64,000 nucleotides of DNA from Flavihumibacter solisilvae (lineage in GTDB: Bacteria > Bacteroidota > Bacteroidia > Chitinophagales > Chitinophagaceae): assembly GCF_000814475.1 (NCBI RefSeq), contig NZ_JSVC01000019.1, forward strand, positions 1 to 64,000, read 5' to 3'. How positions within the stretch are numbered: the stretch's first letter is position 1; each line of letters opens with the position of its first letter. Shown here piece after piece: positions 7,609-14,864 of the stretch. Both the position numbers and the translations under genes were made by a program. The notes under the pieces were generated by a model, which ran no database searches, was not told the origin of the DNA, and saw only the letters and a program-made list of their open reading frames with translations.

Positions 7609-8517
7609 ATGAATTTAGCTGTTAACCCTGGTTTGGTGACCCTGGACACAGTACATTCTCTTAGCGATCAATCGGTTGCGGTAAACGTGTTGCGGCTCGA
7701 CAAAATCCACTCCGTTGTTTCGGGGAACAAATGGTTCAAGCTGCAGAAATACCTGAAAAATGCACTGGAATCGGGACAAAAGGGGATCCTGACCTTTGGC
7801 GGCCCTTACTCAAATCATATCATTGCCACCGCATTTGCCGCTTCAGCAGCCGGCCTGCAGAGCATCGGAATCATCCGGGGCGAAGAAGCCCGGCAAATTT
7901 CCGGAACATTGAAGGATGCAAGGTCTTTTGGAATGAACCTCGTTTTTGTTTCCAGGGAAAAATACAAGGATCCTGTCATGCATGCTGAAATTACCGCCGA
8001 ATATGGGCATGAATGGACAATTGTGCCGGAAGGCGGCCAGGGCGCACAGGGGATCCTGGGTGCTTCAGAGATCCTGAGCCTGGTCCCGGGTGCTGATTCC
8101 TATTCGCACATTTGTTGTGCTGCAGGTACAGGAACGACCTTAGCCGGACTGGCATCTGTCGCAATGCCATCGCAGCATCTTGTTGGCATCAGCAGCCTGA
8201 AGGGAGATGACACACTTACCGGCGACATCAGCGCCTGGCTTGGTAATCTAAACCGCAGATTCACCATTTTTTTTGATTATCACTTCGGAGGGTATGCAAA
8301 ATATTCATCAGACCTGATACACTTTATGAATGGGTTTTACGCCGACAATAAAATCCCGACAGATTTCGTATACACAGCAAAACTCATGTATGGCGTACAA
8401 CAACTGCTGAAAACTGGCTATTTTCAGCCTGGTTCAAAAGTCCTGGTAATACATAGCGGCGGCCTCCAGGGCAACCGTTCTTTAAAAGCGGGAGATCTGA
8501 TTTTTTCTAATGAATAG
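7609..8517 (+). CDS. PLP-dependent D-cysteine desulfhydrase / ACC deaminase family
   Basis: 302 residues of the tryptophan-synthase-beta fold. The PLP lysine is probably Lys41 in SGNKWFKLQKYL, followed by TFGGPYSNHI, which holds the cofactor and substrate carboxylate, and a glycine-rich phosphate loop near CCAAGTGTTLAGLA. Family members break down 1-aminocyclopropane-1-carboxylate or D-cysteine to a keto acid and ammonia; the sequence does not decide between them, and desulfhydrase activity is the more common outcome in bacteria of this kind. Cytosolic. Probably transcribed with the next gene, which nevertheless has its own -7 box. Confidence 0.85.
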   Translation: MNLAVNPGLVTLDTVHSLSDQSVAVNVLRLDKIHSVVSGNKWFKLQKYLKNALESGQKGILTFGGPYSNHIIATAFAASAAGLQSIGIIRGEEARQISGTLKDARSFGMNLVFVSREKYKDPVMHAEITAEYGHEWTIVPEGGQGAQGILGASEILSLVPGADSYSHICCAAGTGTTLAGLASVAMPSQHLVGISSLKGDDTLTGDISAWLGNLNRRFTIFFDYHFGGYAKYSSDLIHFMNGFYADNKIPTDFVYTAKLMYGVQQLLKTGYFQPGSKVLVIHSGGLQGNRSLKAGDLIFSNE

Positions 8518-8531
8518 CATAATCCGCTCCT

Positions 8532-8539
8532 TATATTTG
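8532..8539 (+). promoter_or_regulatory. -7 box (TATATTTG) 5 nt before a start codon
   Basis: Exact TAnnTTTG match ending 5 nt upstream of the ATG at 8545. If used, transcription would begin at or next to the start codon, giving a leaderless mRNA. Confidence 0.55.
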
Positions 8540-8544
8540 CCGGA

Positions 8545-9495
8545 ATGGTACGGTTCAAACGCTATAATCCGCATTGGCTTCTCGCCCTTCTCAGCATATT
8601 TTTTCAGCATACCGTAACCGGACAGGATACGCTTCCGGATTTTTCTGCGGTTATACGTACCGGTAATAAAGTCCTGATCAGCTGGTCCAACCCTTATGGC
8701 AGCCGTATCCGCCAGTTAAGCATTCAACGATCTGCTGACAGCGTGCGGGCTTTTAAAACGATCATGACTATTCCTGATCCAACGGTTTTGCAAAACGGTT
8801 TCCTCGATGCAAAAGTCAGGGACACCAATCAATATTACAGGCTCTACATTCTGCTTGACAGCGGCAAATATGTTTTCAGTAAATCAGAAAAGGCAAAAAA
8901 ATTTATTCCACCACCGCCCCCACCCAAACCAGCGGTTCAGTCTGTCGTGAAGAAACCAGATGAGCGAGCCAATAGCCGGTTCCCGCCCAGGCCTGTTGAT
9001 GATCCCCCGGTGGAAAATAATGTTGTAAAAGACAAGGCGGTAAGGCCAGCCGTGAAGCTACCAGTAGTGGTACCGGAAAAAATTTATACACTTCGAAAAG
9101 GAGACCTGGTTATCGGAACAGTCGCTGAATCCGCCTTCAGAAGATTTCGCGATTCGATCAATTTCAAAACCAAGGACACGTTGCAGGTGCTTCCTAACGA
9201 CACGCTCCTGGTGAAAGCATTTGTTCCCAAGGAGGTTTACCGGCCTTCTAAATATGTATTTATGGATAAAGCCGGGTTACTTCATATTGCGCTGCCGGAA
9301 GCAGGAAGAAGAAATTACCGGGTAAAATTTTATGAAGAAGACAAGTCACTCCTGTTTGAAATAAAGGATATCAGGGACCAGGTACTTCTATTAGACAAAG
9401 CGAATTTCCAACACGCAGGCTGGTTCCTTTTTGAATTATTTGAAGACGGTTTACTTAAAGAAAAAAACAGGTTCTTTATTGCTCGCGATTTTTAA
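8545..9495 (+). CDS. Secreted protein with FN3-like domain and proline-rich linker
   Basis: 316 residues, no named family recognised. A signal peptide (ending TVTG-QDTLPDF) is followed by a region resembling a fibronectin type III fold (KVLISWSNPYGSRIRQLSIQRS, later YYRLYILLDSGKYVFS). Residues about 120-180 are rich in Pro, Lys and Val (FIPPPPPPKP). The C-terminal third (YVFMDKAGLLHIALPEAG) looks beta-rich. It is probably periplasmic or in the outer membrane. Its stop codon interlocks with that of the convergent lipB gene (TTAA at 9492-9495). Confidence 0.7.
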   Translation: MVRFKRYNPHWLLALLSIFFQHTVTGQDTLPDFSAVIRTGNKVLISWSNPYGSRIRQLSIQRSADSVRAFKTIMTIPDPTVLQNGFLDAKVRDTNQYYRLYILLDSGKYVFSKSEKAKKFIPPPPPPKPAVQSVVKKPDERANSRFPPRPVDDPPVENNVVKDKAVRPAVKLPVVVPEKIYTLRKGDLVIGTVAESAFRRFRDSINFKTKDTLQVLPNDTLLVKAFVPKEVYRPSKYVFMDKAGLLHIALPEAGRRNYRVKFYEEDKSLLFEIKDIRDQVLLLDKANFQHAGWFLFELFEDGLLKEKNRFFIARDF

Positions 9496-10202
9496 CCGGC
9501 GGCGACAGGCTCCTGAACCAGGGCAACCCCGAAAACAGCTTCGAAATTCTTCCTGACTTCATCTTTCACCGCATCGAATGGAACGGTACTGCCAATCTCC
9601 TTCTGCAGTGAGGTGACGGATTTCTGTGCGATGCCACAGGGAACGATATTATCAAAATAAGCCAGGTCTGTATTGACGTTTAAGGCAAACCCGTGCATAG
9701 TTATCCATCTGCTGCAGCGCACGCCCATAGCACAGATCTTTCTTTCCCTGCCAGGAACAGCAGCATCAAGCCAAACGCCTGTTTCGCCTGGTGAACGTTC
9801 GCCCTTCAGACCAAAAAAAGCTATAGACCGGATTATTACCTCCTCAAGGTTGCGAAGGTATCTTCCGATATCCGTATAAAATTTTTCGAGATCAAGAATG
9901 GGATAACCCACTAGTTGCTGGGGACCATGGAAAGTAATATCTCCTCCCCTGTTCGTTTTGTAAAAACCAATACCTTTCCTCACACGGTCTTCTTCACTTA
10001 TGAGAACATTTTCCATGTGCCCGCTTTTACCAAGTGTATATACCGGCGGATGTTCTACAAATAAAAGGTGGTGGGTAGTCTCTGACCGGGCTTCGCTATT
10101 TGCTGATTTGATCTGCAGGTTTCTCTGCAATAACTGCTCCTGCAGGTCCCATGCTCCCTGGTAATCCATCTTTCCCAGGTCCCTGAACAATACTTGCTCC
10201 AT
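9492..10202 (-). CDS. lipB: Octanoyltransferase LipB
   Basis: 236 residues. LipB moves the octanoyl group from acyl carrier protein to lipoyl domains of 2-oxoacid dehydrogenases and GcvH, the first step of lipoate assembly. Seen here: RGGDITFHGPQQ (residues 85-96), Lys155 in KICAMGVR, and the catalytic Cys189 in PCGI followed by SVTSL. Length fits the family. LipA is not in the window. The stop codon shares the TTAA at 9492-9495 with the convergent gene, and the start has a -7 box only 4 nt upstream. Confidence 0.95.
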   Translation of the reverse strand: MEQVLFRDLGKMDYQGAWDLQEQLLQRNLQIKSANSEARSETTHHLLFVEHPPVYTLGKSGHMENVLISEEDRVRKGIGFYKTNRGGDITFHGPQQLVGYPILDLEKFYTDIGRYLRNLEEVIIRSIAFFGLKGERSPGETGVWLDAAVPGRERKICAMGVRCSRWITMHGFALNVNTDLAYFDNIVPCGIAQKSVTSLQKEIGSTVPFDAVKDEVRKNFEAVFGVALVQEPVAAG

Positions 10203-10206
10203 CCTG

Positions 10207-10214
10207 CAAATTTA
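10207..10214 (-). promoter_or_regulatory. -7 box (TAAATTTG) for lipB
   Basis: Exact TAnnTTTG on the minus strand, ending 4 nt before the lipB ATG at 10202. It supports this start and suggests a leaderless transcript. Confidence 0.6.
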
Positions 10215-10237
10215 ACGGAAGGCTGGCTTCCTATGCC

Positions 10238-10245
10238 TATTTTTG
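10238..10245 (+). promoter_or_regulatory. -7 box (TATTTTTG) for the RluD-type gene
   Basis: TAnnTTTG match ending 16 nt before the ATG at 10262. It is divergent from the lipB box only 24 bp away, so the two promoters overlap back to back. Confidence 0.55.
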
Positions 10246-10261
10246 CGGAAATAGTCCGAAC

Positions 10262-11338
10262 ATGGCCGTTGAACTCATTGAAGATGAACTGGATGAACAG
10301 AATGAAGGTACGGAGGAGCTTTACGAACAGCATACAATCCGTACCGATGCAGGCCAGGAGCCGATGCGAATTGACAAATTCCTGACGGGCAGGATTGAAT
10401 ATGCCACCCGGAATAAGGTCCAGAAAGCCATCGACGCGGGAAGGGTGCTTGTAAACGGCCGTCCAACCCAGTCAAATTATAAGATCAAGGCGGGCGACGA
10501 GATCGTGGTTTATTCCCATAAGGAAAAGAAAGGCGAACATATTATACCGGAACCTGTACCGTTGAATATTCATTATGAGGATAATGATATCATTATATTG
10601 AATAAGCCAGCCGGATTGGTGGTGCATCCCGCTTCCGGCAATCCCAGCGGAACCCTGATCAATGGGGTAGCCTGGTACCTGCGCCAGCAAAATGACTCTA
10701 TCACGGAAGAAACCCTTCCCCGTTTTGGAATGGTTCATCGGATAGATAAAAACACAAGTGGTTTAATGGTACTGGCAAAAACTGATAATGCTGTGACTTC
10801 GCTGGCGAGACAGTTCTTTGATCACACGGTATTTCGCCGGTATATTGCCCTGGTTTGGGGCGATCCCGCTGAAGACGAAGGAACCGTAATTGCGCATATT
10901 GGAAGGCATAAACGGTTCCGCAAACTTTTCGACGCATACCCGGAAGGAGACTATGGCAAGGATGCCATCACGCATTATAAGGTGCTTGAAAGATTTGGCT
11001 ATGTTACGATGGTGGAATGCAGGCTGGAAACCGGTCGAACGCACCAGATCCGTGTGCATATGCAGCATATCGGACATCCACTTTTCAACGATGATTTTTA
11101 TGGTGGTGACCGTATCGTGAAAGGGACTGTTTATACCAAGTACAAGCAGTTTATCGACAACTGCTTTGAAATTTGTCCCCGTCATGCACTTCACGCGAAA
11201 AACATCGGGTTTAAACATCCCTCAACAGGTGAGCAGGTATTGTTTGAAAGCGAGATAGCTGCAGACATGCAGCAATTGATCGACAAATGGCGCCATTATG
11301 TAAAGTTCCGGGGAAACTTAGTTTCCGATACCAAATAG
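10262..11338 (+). CDS. RluD-type 23S rRNA pseudouridine synthase
   Basis: 358 residues. An S4 RNA-binding domain (about 34-82, RIDKFLTGRIEYATRNKVQ) is followed by the RluA-family catalytic domain with HRIDKNTSG, where Asp162 is the catalytic residue. GRTHQIRVHMQHIGHP is the usual C-terminal family motif. The family converts uridines in 23S rRNA to pseudouridine; RluD acts on helix 69. The acidic N-terminus (EDELDEQNEGTEEL) is an extension. The last 21 bp overlap the convergent gene ending at 11318. Confidence 0.9.
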   Translation: MAVELIEDELDEQNEGTEELYEQHTIRTDAGQEPMRIDKFLTGRIEYATRNKVQKAIDAGRVLVNGRPTQSNYKIKAGDEIVVYSHKEKKGEHIIPEPVPLNIHYEDNDIIILNKPAGLVVHPASGNPSGTLINGVAWYLRQQNDSITEETLPRFGMVHRIDKNTSGLMVLAKTDNAVTSLARQFFDHTVFRRYIALVWGDPAEDEGTVIAHIGRHKRFRKLFDAYPEGDYGKDAITHYKVLERFGYVTMVECRLETGRTHQIRVHMQHIGHPLFNDDFYGGDRIVKGTVYTKYKQFIDNCFEICPRHALHAKNIGFKHPSTGEQVLFESEIAADMQQLIDKWRHYVKFRGNLVSDTK

Positions 11339-12259
11339 CGTTGCAGTAAACACACCAGTTTCCCGTTTTTTGAGCGCTACCTTCCAATTGCCCGTATACC
11401 GCAAAAGTGTCGGGACAACAAGGTCGTGGAACTGCCCCATTTCCACTTCCATCTGCACATTGAAATCATAAACTCCGGCATCATAACTAAGGTCGTAGGT
11501 TCTGCCGACTATTTTCATGTGCTGCTGATCAAACCAGGTAGTGATACTATTAATAACTATGTCATTTTTTTCGCTGCCTTTCAGATCGTTCCGCATGCTG
11601 ATCCGGAAGACATAACAATTCTCACCGTGATACGGCATAATATCCAGTTCAAAATCATAAAGGGAAGCCATCGGTTCCTCGTAAATATTGATCTTGTCCC
11701 CAATGAATGGTATCCCTGGAACCTTTCTGCCAGGATTGAAGAAGAGCATTTTCAGCTGCTCTTTATGTTTTTCAATTCCTCTTTTGTTTTTGAGGTTTAG
11801 TTCAGAGGCGCTTACTGAATTATCTTCATTACAGACGGAATCCCTGGTAAAGAACAGACCTGCGTACATTTCAACCGTGTAATAATTCCAATCACCTTTA
11901 GAATCGCGCATATCACCTGTTACCTTCTCCTCTACCACTTCCATCTTCCTGCAGCCATTATTGAAATATTGGCGCGTGCGGCTTTGGAGGGTTGCCTTTT
12001 CATTCCCTTTTTTACCATACATCCGGATATCATTCAGGGCTGTATAGTTGAGTTCACGCAGGTTTTTAAACGCCCGGTAAAAACTGGTATCAAGCTGGAT
12101 CCTGCGGATGAAAGCAGGCACGTCCATATTGCTTCTCACCACCACTTCTTTCAGGGTGATGACTTTCTTGTCGACCGTGATGATGCTGTCCTGGGCTGTG
12201 AGTGGAAAATAAAAAAGAATGATCCCCAAAAGGGTCAGTAGCAATGCTGATAGTTTCAT
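11318..12259 (-). CDS. Secreted protein of unknown function
   Basis: About 313 residues from the ATG at 12259; the frame is open to 12274, but the signal peptide (MKLSALLLTLLG...LTAQ-DS) begins at the later ATG. The mature part starts KVITLKEVVVRS, as seen after carboxypeptidase-regulatory-like folds in Bacteroidota outer-membrane proteins, then contains long stretches of alternating beta residues (YYTVEMYAGLFFTRDSV, VINSITTWFDQQHM). I do not recognise a named family. It follows def at close spacing and probably shares its transcript. Its 3' end overlaps the convergent RluD-type gene by 21 bp. Confidence 0.75.
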   Translation of the reverse strand: MKLSALLLTLLGIILFYFPLTAQDSIITVDKKVITLKEVVVRSNMDVPAFIRRIQLDTSFYRAFKNLRELNYTALNDIRMYGKKGNEKATLQSRTRQYFNNGCRKMEVVEEKVTGDMRDSKGDWNYYTVEMYAGLFFTRDSVCNEDNSVSASELNLKNKRGIEKHKEQLKMLFFNPGRKVPGIPFIGDKINIYEEPMASLYDFELDIMPYHGENCYVFRISMRNDLKGSEKNDIVINSITTWFDQQHMKIVGRTYDLSYDAGVYDFNVQMEVEMGQFHDLVVPTLLRYTGNWKVALKKRETGVFTATLFGIGN

Positions 12260-12283
12260 AGGTTTCGGGCACATCCTGTCCGG

Positions 12284-12862
12284 TTATTTGGCAAACATCA
12301 TACGATAATCAACCTTCACCTTTCCTTTCGAAATATCGTCGAGTTTACTTTTCAGCAGCTTCCTCTTAAGTGGCTTAATATGATCGATAAAGAGTTTCCC
12401 TTCAATATGATCATATTCGTGAAGGATCACCCTTGCAGTAATACCTGTAAAGGTGGCGACCTTCGACTCAAAATTTTCATCAACATATTCAAGGGTAACT
12501 TCTTCCGGACGGTAAACATCTTCCCTTATTTTAGGAATACTCAGGCAGCCTTCATTGTATGGCCAGTCGTCACCGTTCAGCGTTTTGATATGGGCATTGA
12601 TAAAAACTTCCCGGATGCCTTCATCGCCAGGGTATTCATTCTTTTCTCCCGGTTCCATGTTTTCGAAGATCTGTTTGCTGTCCACCACGAAAATGCGGAT
12701 GTCACGGTTGATCTGGGGAGCGGCTAGTCCGACCCCATTGCTGTAATACATGGTTTCCCACATATCAGCGATCAATTGATTCAACTCGGGATAATCAGGG
12801 GCAATGTCTTTCGCAATGGTTCTCAGGATCGGATGCCCGTAAGCAACTATAGGTAAAATCAT
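12284..12862 (-). CDS. def: Peptide deformylase
   Basis: 192 residues. Removes the formyl group from the N-terminal methionine of new proteins. All three family motifs are present: GVGLAAPQ (43-50), EGCLSIP (104-110, metal ligand Cys106) and HEYDH (148-152, two His ligands and the catalytic Glu149). Length is normal. A -7 box sits in the 32-bp gap after ruvX, so def can be transcribed on its own; the unknown secreted-protein gene follows closely. Confidence 0.97.
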   Translation of the reverse strand: MILPIVAYGHPILRTIAKDIAPDYPELNQLIADMWETMYYSNGVGLAAPQINRDIRIFVVDSKQIFENMEPGEKNEYPGDEGIREVFINAHIKTLNGDDWPYNEGCLSIPKIREDVYRPEEVTLEYVDENFESKVATFTGITARVILHEYDHIEGKLFIDHIKPLKRKLLKSKLDDISKGKVKVDYRMMFAK

Positions 12863-12881
12863 GTGTTCATTATTCGATGCG

Positions 12882-12889
12882 CAAAGGTA
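12882..12889 (-). promoter_or_regulatory. -7 box (TACCTTTG) for def
   Basis: TAnnTTTG on the minus strand between the ruvX stop codon and the def start, 19 nt upstream of the ATG. Confidence 0.5.
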
Positions 12890-12894
12890 CTTTT

Positions 12895-13302
12895 TTACTT
12901 TGAAAGGTACTCCTGCAGCATAATCGTAGCCGCAATTTCATCTACAAGGGCTTTATTGCGGCGGTCTTTCTTTTTCAAACCACTGTCTATCATGCTTTGC
13001 TTAGCCATTTTTGATGTGAACCTTTCATCGACTCTTTCCACGGGGATTGCCGGAAAATGTTTTTGTAATTCCCGGATAAAGGCTTCGACCAATGGCGTAG
13101 CGTGGGTATCGGAATCGTCCCAGTTTTTAGGTTCACCAATAATGATTTTCTCCACCTTTTCCGTTTCGAAATACTTTTTCAGGAAAGGGATCATTTCACG
13201 GGAAGGCACAGTCGCAAGTCCATTCGCAATAATCTGGAGAGGATCTGTCACCGCAAGCCCTGTTCGTTTACCACCATAATCAATAGCCATGATCCTTGCC
13301 AT
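12895..13302 (-). CDS. ruvX: RuvX/YqgF family Holliday-junction resolvase-like nuclease
   Basis: 135 residues from the ATG at 13302. The frame is open to 13353, but that would overlap ubiA by 38 bp, and the conserved family start MARIMAIDYGGKRTG lies at 13302. RNase-H-fold nuclease with acidic residues at Asp8, in IIIGEP and in VDEIAA. Family members act in processing of 16S rRNA precursors and are also described as Holliday-junction resolvases. Third gene of a trmH-ubiA-ruvX run with gaps of 11 and 13 nt. Confidence 0.9.
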   Translation of the reverse strand: MARIMAIDYGGKRTGLAVTDPLQIIANGLATVPSREMIPFLKKYFETEKVEKIIIGEPKNWDDSDTHATPLVEAFIRELQKHFPAIPVERVDERFTSKMAKQSMIDSGLKKKDRRNKALVDEIAATIMLQEYLSK

Positions 13303-13315
13303 TTTGAAAGAAAAT

Positions 13316-14230
13316 TTAACGGGTGAGAAGATCTGTAATAACGAATAAAGCAAATACCACGCTTGCGATGCCGTTTGCCGTCATGAATGCGATATTAACC
13401 TTTGACAGGTCATCCGGTTTAACAAGGGAATGTTGATATACCAGCATCCCGATGAATACCACGATCCCTATCCAGTACCACCATCCGAAATGTCCCGAAA
13501 CGCCGGCAATTATCACACTTGTGGCACTCAGTAAATGAAGGATTTCGGATACCCACAGTGCTCTTTGCTTACCGAGTGCAGCGGGAATTGAATGAAGATT
13601 ATTCCTGCGGTCGAATTCTTCATCCTGCAGCGCATAAATAATGTCAAAGCCGCTAACCCAGAAGATCACGGCAAAAGAAAAGAACACCGGCAGCCAGTCA
13701 AATTTTCCGGTAACTGCAAGGTAAGCGCCGATCGGTGCAAGCGACAGCCCGAGACCCAGAACCAGGTGGCAGAGGGCCGTAAATCTTTTTGTAAAACTAT
13801 AACCCAGTATCACGAGCAATGCTACCGGTGAAAGGTAAAAACAAAGCCTGTTTATAAACCAGGCACATGCAATAAATAACACACTGCAGGTAATTGTAAA
13901 AAGCAACGCGCGGTCAGCACTGATAATCCCGGCGGGGATCTCCCGTATGGCCGTTCTTGGGTTCAGTGCGTCGAAATGCCTGTCGAGAAACCGGTTAAAG
14001 GCCATTGCAGCGCTCCGGGCAAATACCATACACAGAATGATCAGAAGGAAGGTCACCCCGTGTGATTGAAGCCGGTTACTGATATCCCAACTCCAGGTAA
14101 TGGGAGCATCCAGGTTTATCAAAGTCACGGGGGGCACAACTGCGAGAGTGAACCCGATAAGGGCAAATGGCATCGCAAAGATCGTATGCGAAAATTTTAT
14201 CAGACTTAAGTAATTCCTGATCGTTGTCAT
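13316..14230 (-). CDS. UbiA-like prenyltransferase of quinone synthesis
   Basis: 304 residues from the ATG at 14230, chosen because the upstream gene ends at 14242 and the family start (MTTIRNYLSLIKFSHTIFA) fits. Eight or nine membrane helices. The first Asp-rich motif is NRFLDRHFD (79-87), and the second is in DEEFDRRNN. Enzymes of this group attach a polyprenyl chain to an aromatic ring in the inner membrane. The sequence is of the UbiA-like group used in the futalosine route to menaquinone (MqnP) in many Bacteroidota; the exact acceptor is inferred only. Confidence 0.85.
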   Translation of the reverse strand: MTTIRNYLSLIKFSHTIFAMPFALIGFTLAVVPPVTLINLDAPITWSWDISNRLQSHGVTFLLIILCMVFARSAAMAFNRFLDRHFDALNPRTAIREIPAGIISADRALLFTITCSVLFIACAWFINRLCFYLSPVALLVILGYSFTKRFTALCHLVLGLGLSLAPIGAYLAVTGKFDWLPVFFSFAVIFWVSGFDIIYALQDEEFDRRNNLHSIPAALGKQRALWVSEILHLLSATSVIIAGVSGHFGWWYWIGIVVFIGMLVYQHSLVKPDDLSKVNIAFMTANGIASVVFALFVITDLLTR

Positions 14231-14241
14231 AATTGAACAGT

Positions 14242-14769
14242 TCAGATTCTGGTTCTTACCAATTCCCACAAGACAATCCCGGCAGCAACCGAGATATTCA
14301 ATGAGTGTTTCATTCCCAACTGGGGTATTTCAATGCAACCGTTACAACTGCGGATGACCTCAGCATCGACTCCGCTGACTTCATTACCGAACACTACTGC
14401 TATTTTTTCATCTCCTTCAACCTCAATGTGATTCAATTTATAACTTTCTGTAACCTGTTCAACCGCATAAATATTATAACCAGCTGATTTCAGATCTTCA
14501 ATGGCTTCGGCAGTACCGGTATAGTGCTTCCATGTTACCGTTTCCGTAGCGCCTAATGCCGTTTTATGGATGTCGCGGTGCGGCGGCTGGGGAGTATATC
14601 CGCAAAGATAAACAGCCTCAAGGAGGAAGGCATCAGCCGTGCGAAATACACTCCCCACATTATGCATGCTCCTGATATTATCCAGTACAATAATGATAGG
14701 TATCTTTTCTGCCTCCCGGAATTCAGCCACTGATTTGCGGTTAAGTTCCTCCATGCTCAGTTTTCGCAT
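14242..14769 (-). CDS. TrmH/SpoU-family RNA 2'-O-methyltransferase
   Basis: 175 residues from the ATG at 14769; a longer frame opens at 14802 but runs through the promoter box at 14773-14780. The three SPOUT motifs are seen: HNVGSVFRTADAF, FGNEVSGVD, and IPQLGMKHSLNISVAAG, which together make the knotted SAM pocket. The family methylates ribose 2'-OH groups in tRNA or rRNA; the target cannot be told. First gene of trmH-ubiA-ruvX, divergent from mutS. Confidence 0.9.
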   Translation of the reverse strand: MRKLSMEELNRKSVAEFREAEKIPIIIVLDNIRSMHNVGSVFRTADAFLLEAVYLCGYTPQPPHRDIHKTALGATETVTWKHYTGTAEAIEDLKSAGYNIYAVEQVTESYKLNHIEVEGDEKIAVVFGNEVSGVDAEVIRSCNGCIEIPQLGMKHSLNISVAAGIVLWELVRTRI

Positions 14770-14772
14770 GCG

Positions 14773-14780
14773 CAAATATA
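14773..14780 (-). promoter_or_regulatory. -7 box (TATATTTG) 3 nt before the trmH-like ATG
   Basis: Exact TAnnTTTG on the minus strand, ending 3 nt before the ATG at 14769. It argues against the longer open frame and for a leaderless mRNA. Confidence 0.6.
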
Positions 14781-14850
14781 GGAGTTTGAAATCTGTCCAC
14801 ATTTTTCTCCCACCGTGTTTCCACCCTTGCTACCGACGAGGCAGGGTTAC

Positions 14851-14858
14851 TATATTTG
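14851..14858 (+). promoter_or_regulatory. -7 box (TATATTTG) 6 nt before the mutS ATG
   Basis: Exact TAnnTTTG; the box even overlaps the TTG at 14856 that begins the longest open frame, so the ATG at 14865 is the real start. Confidence 0.6.
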
Positions 14859-14864
14859 CTGGCT

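Noticed and set aside
13302-13353. Upstream extension of ruvX
   Set aside because: The extra 17 residues overlap ubiA and are absent in the family pattern; the ATG at 13302 fits.
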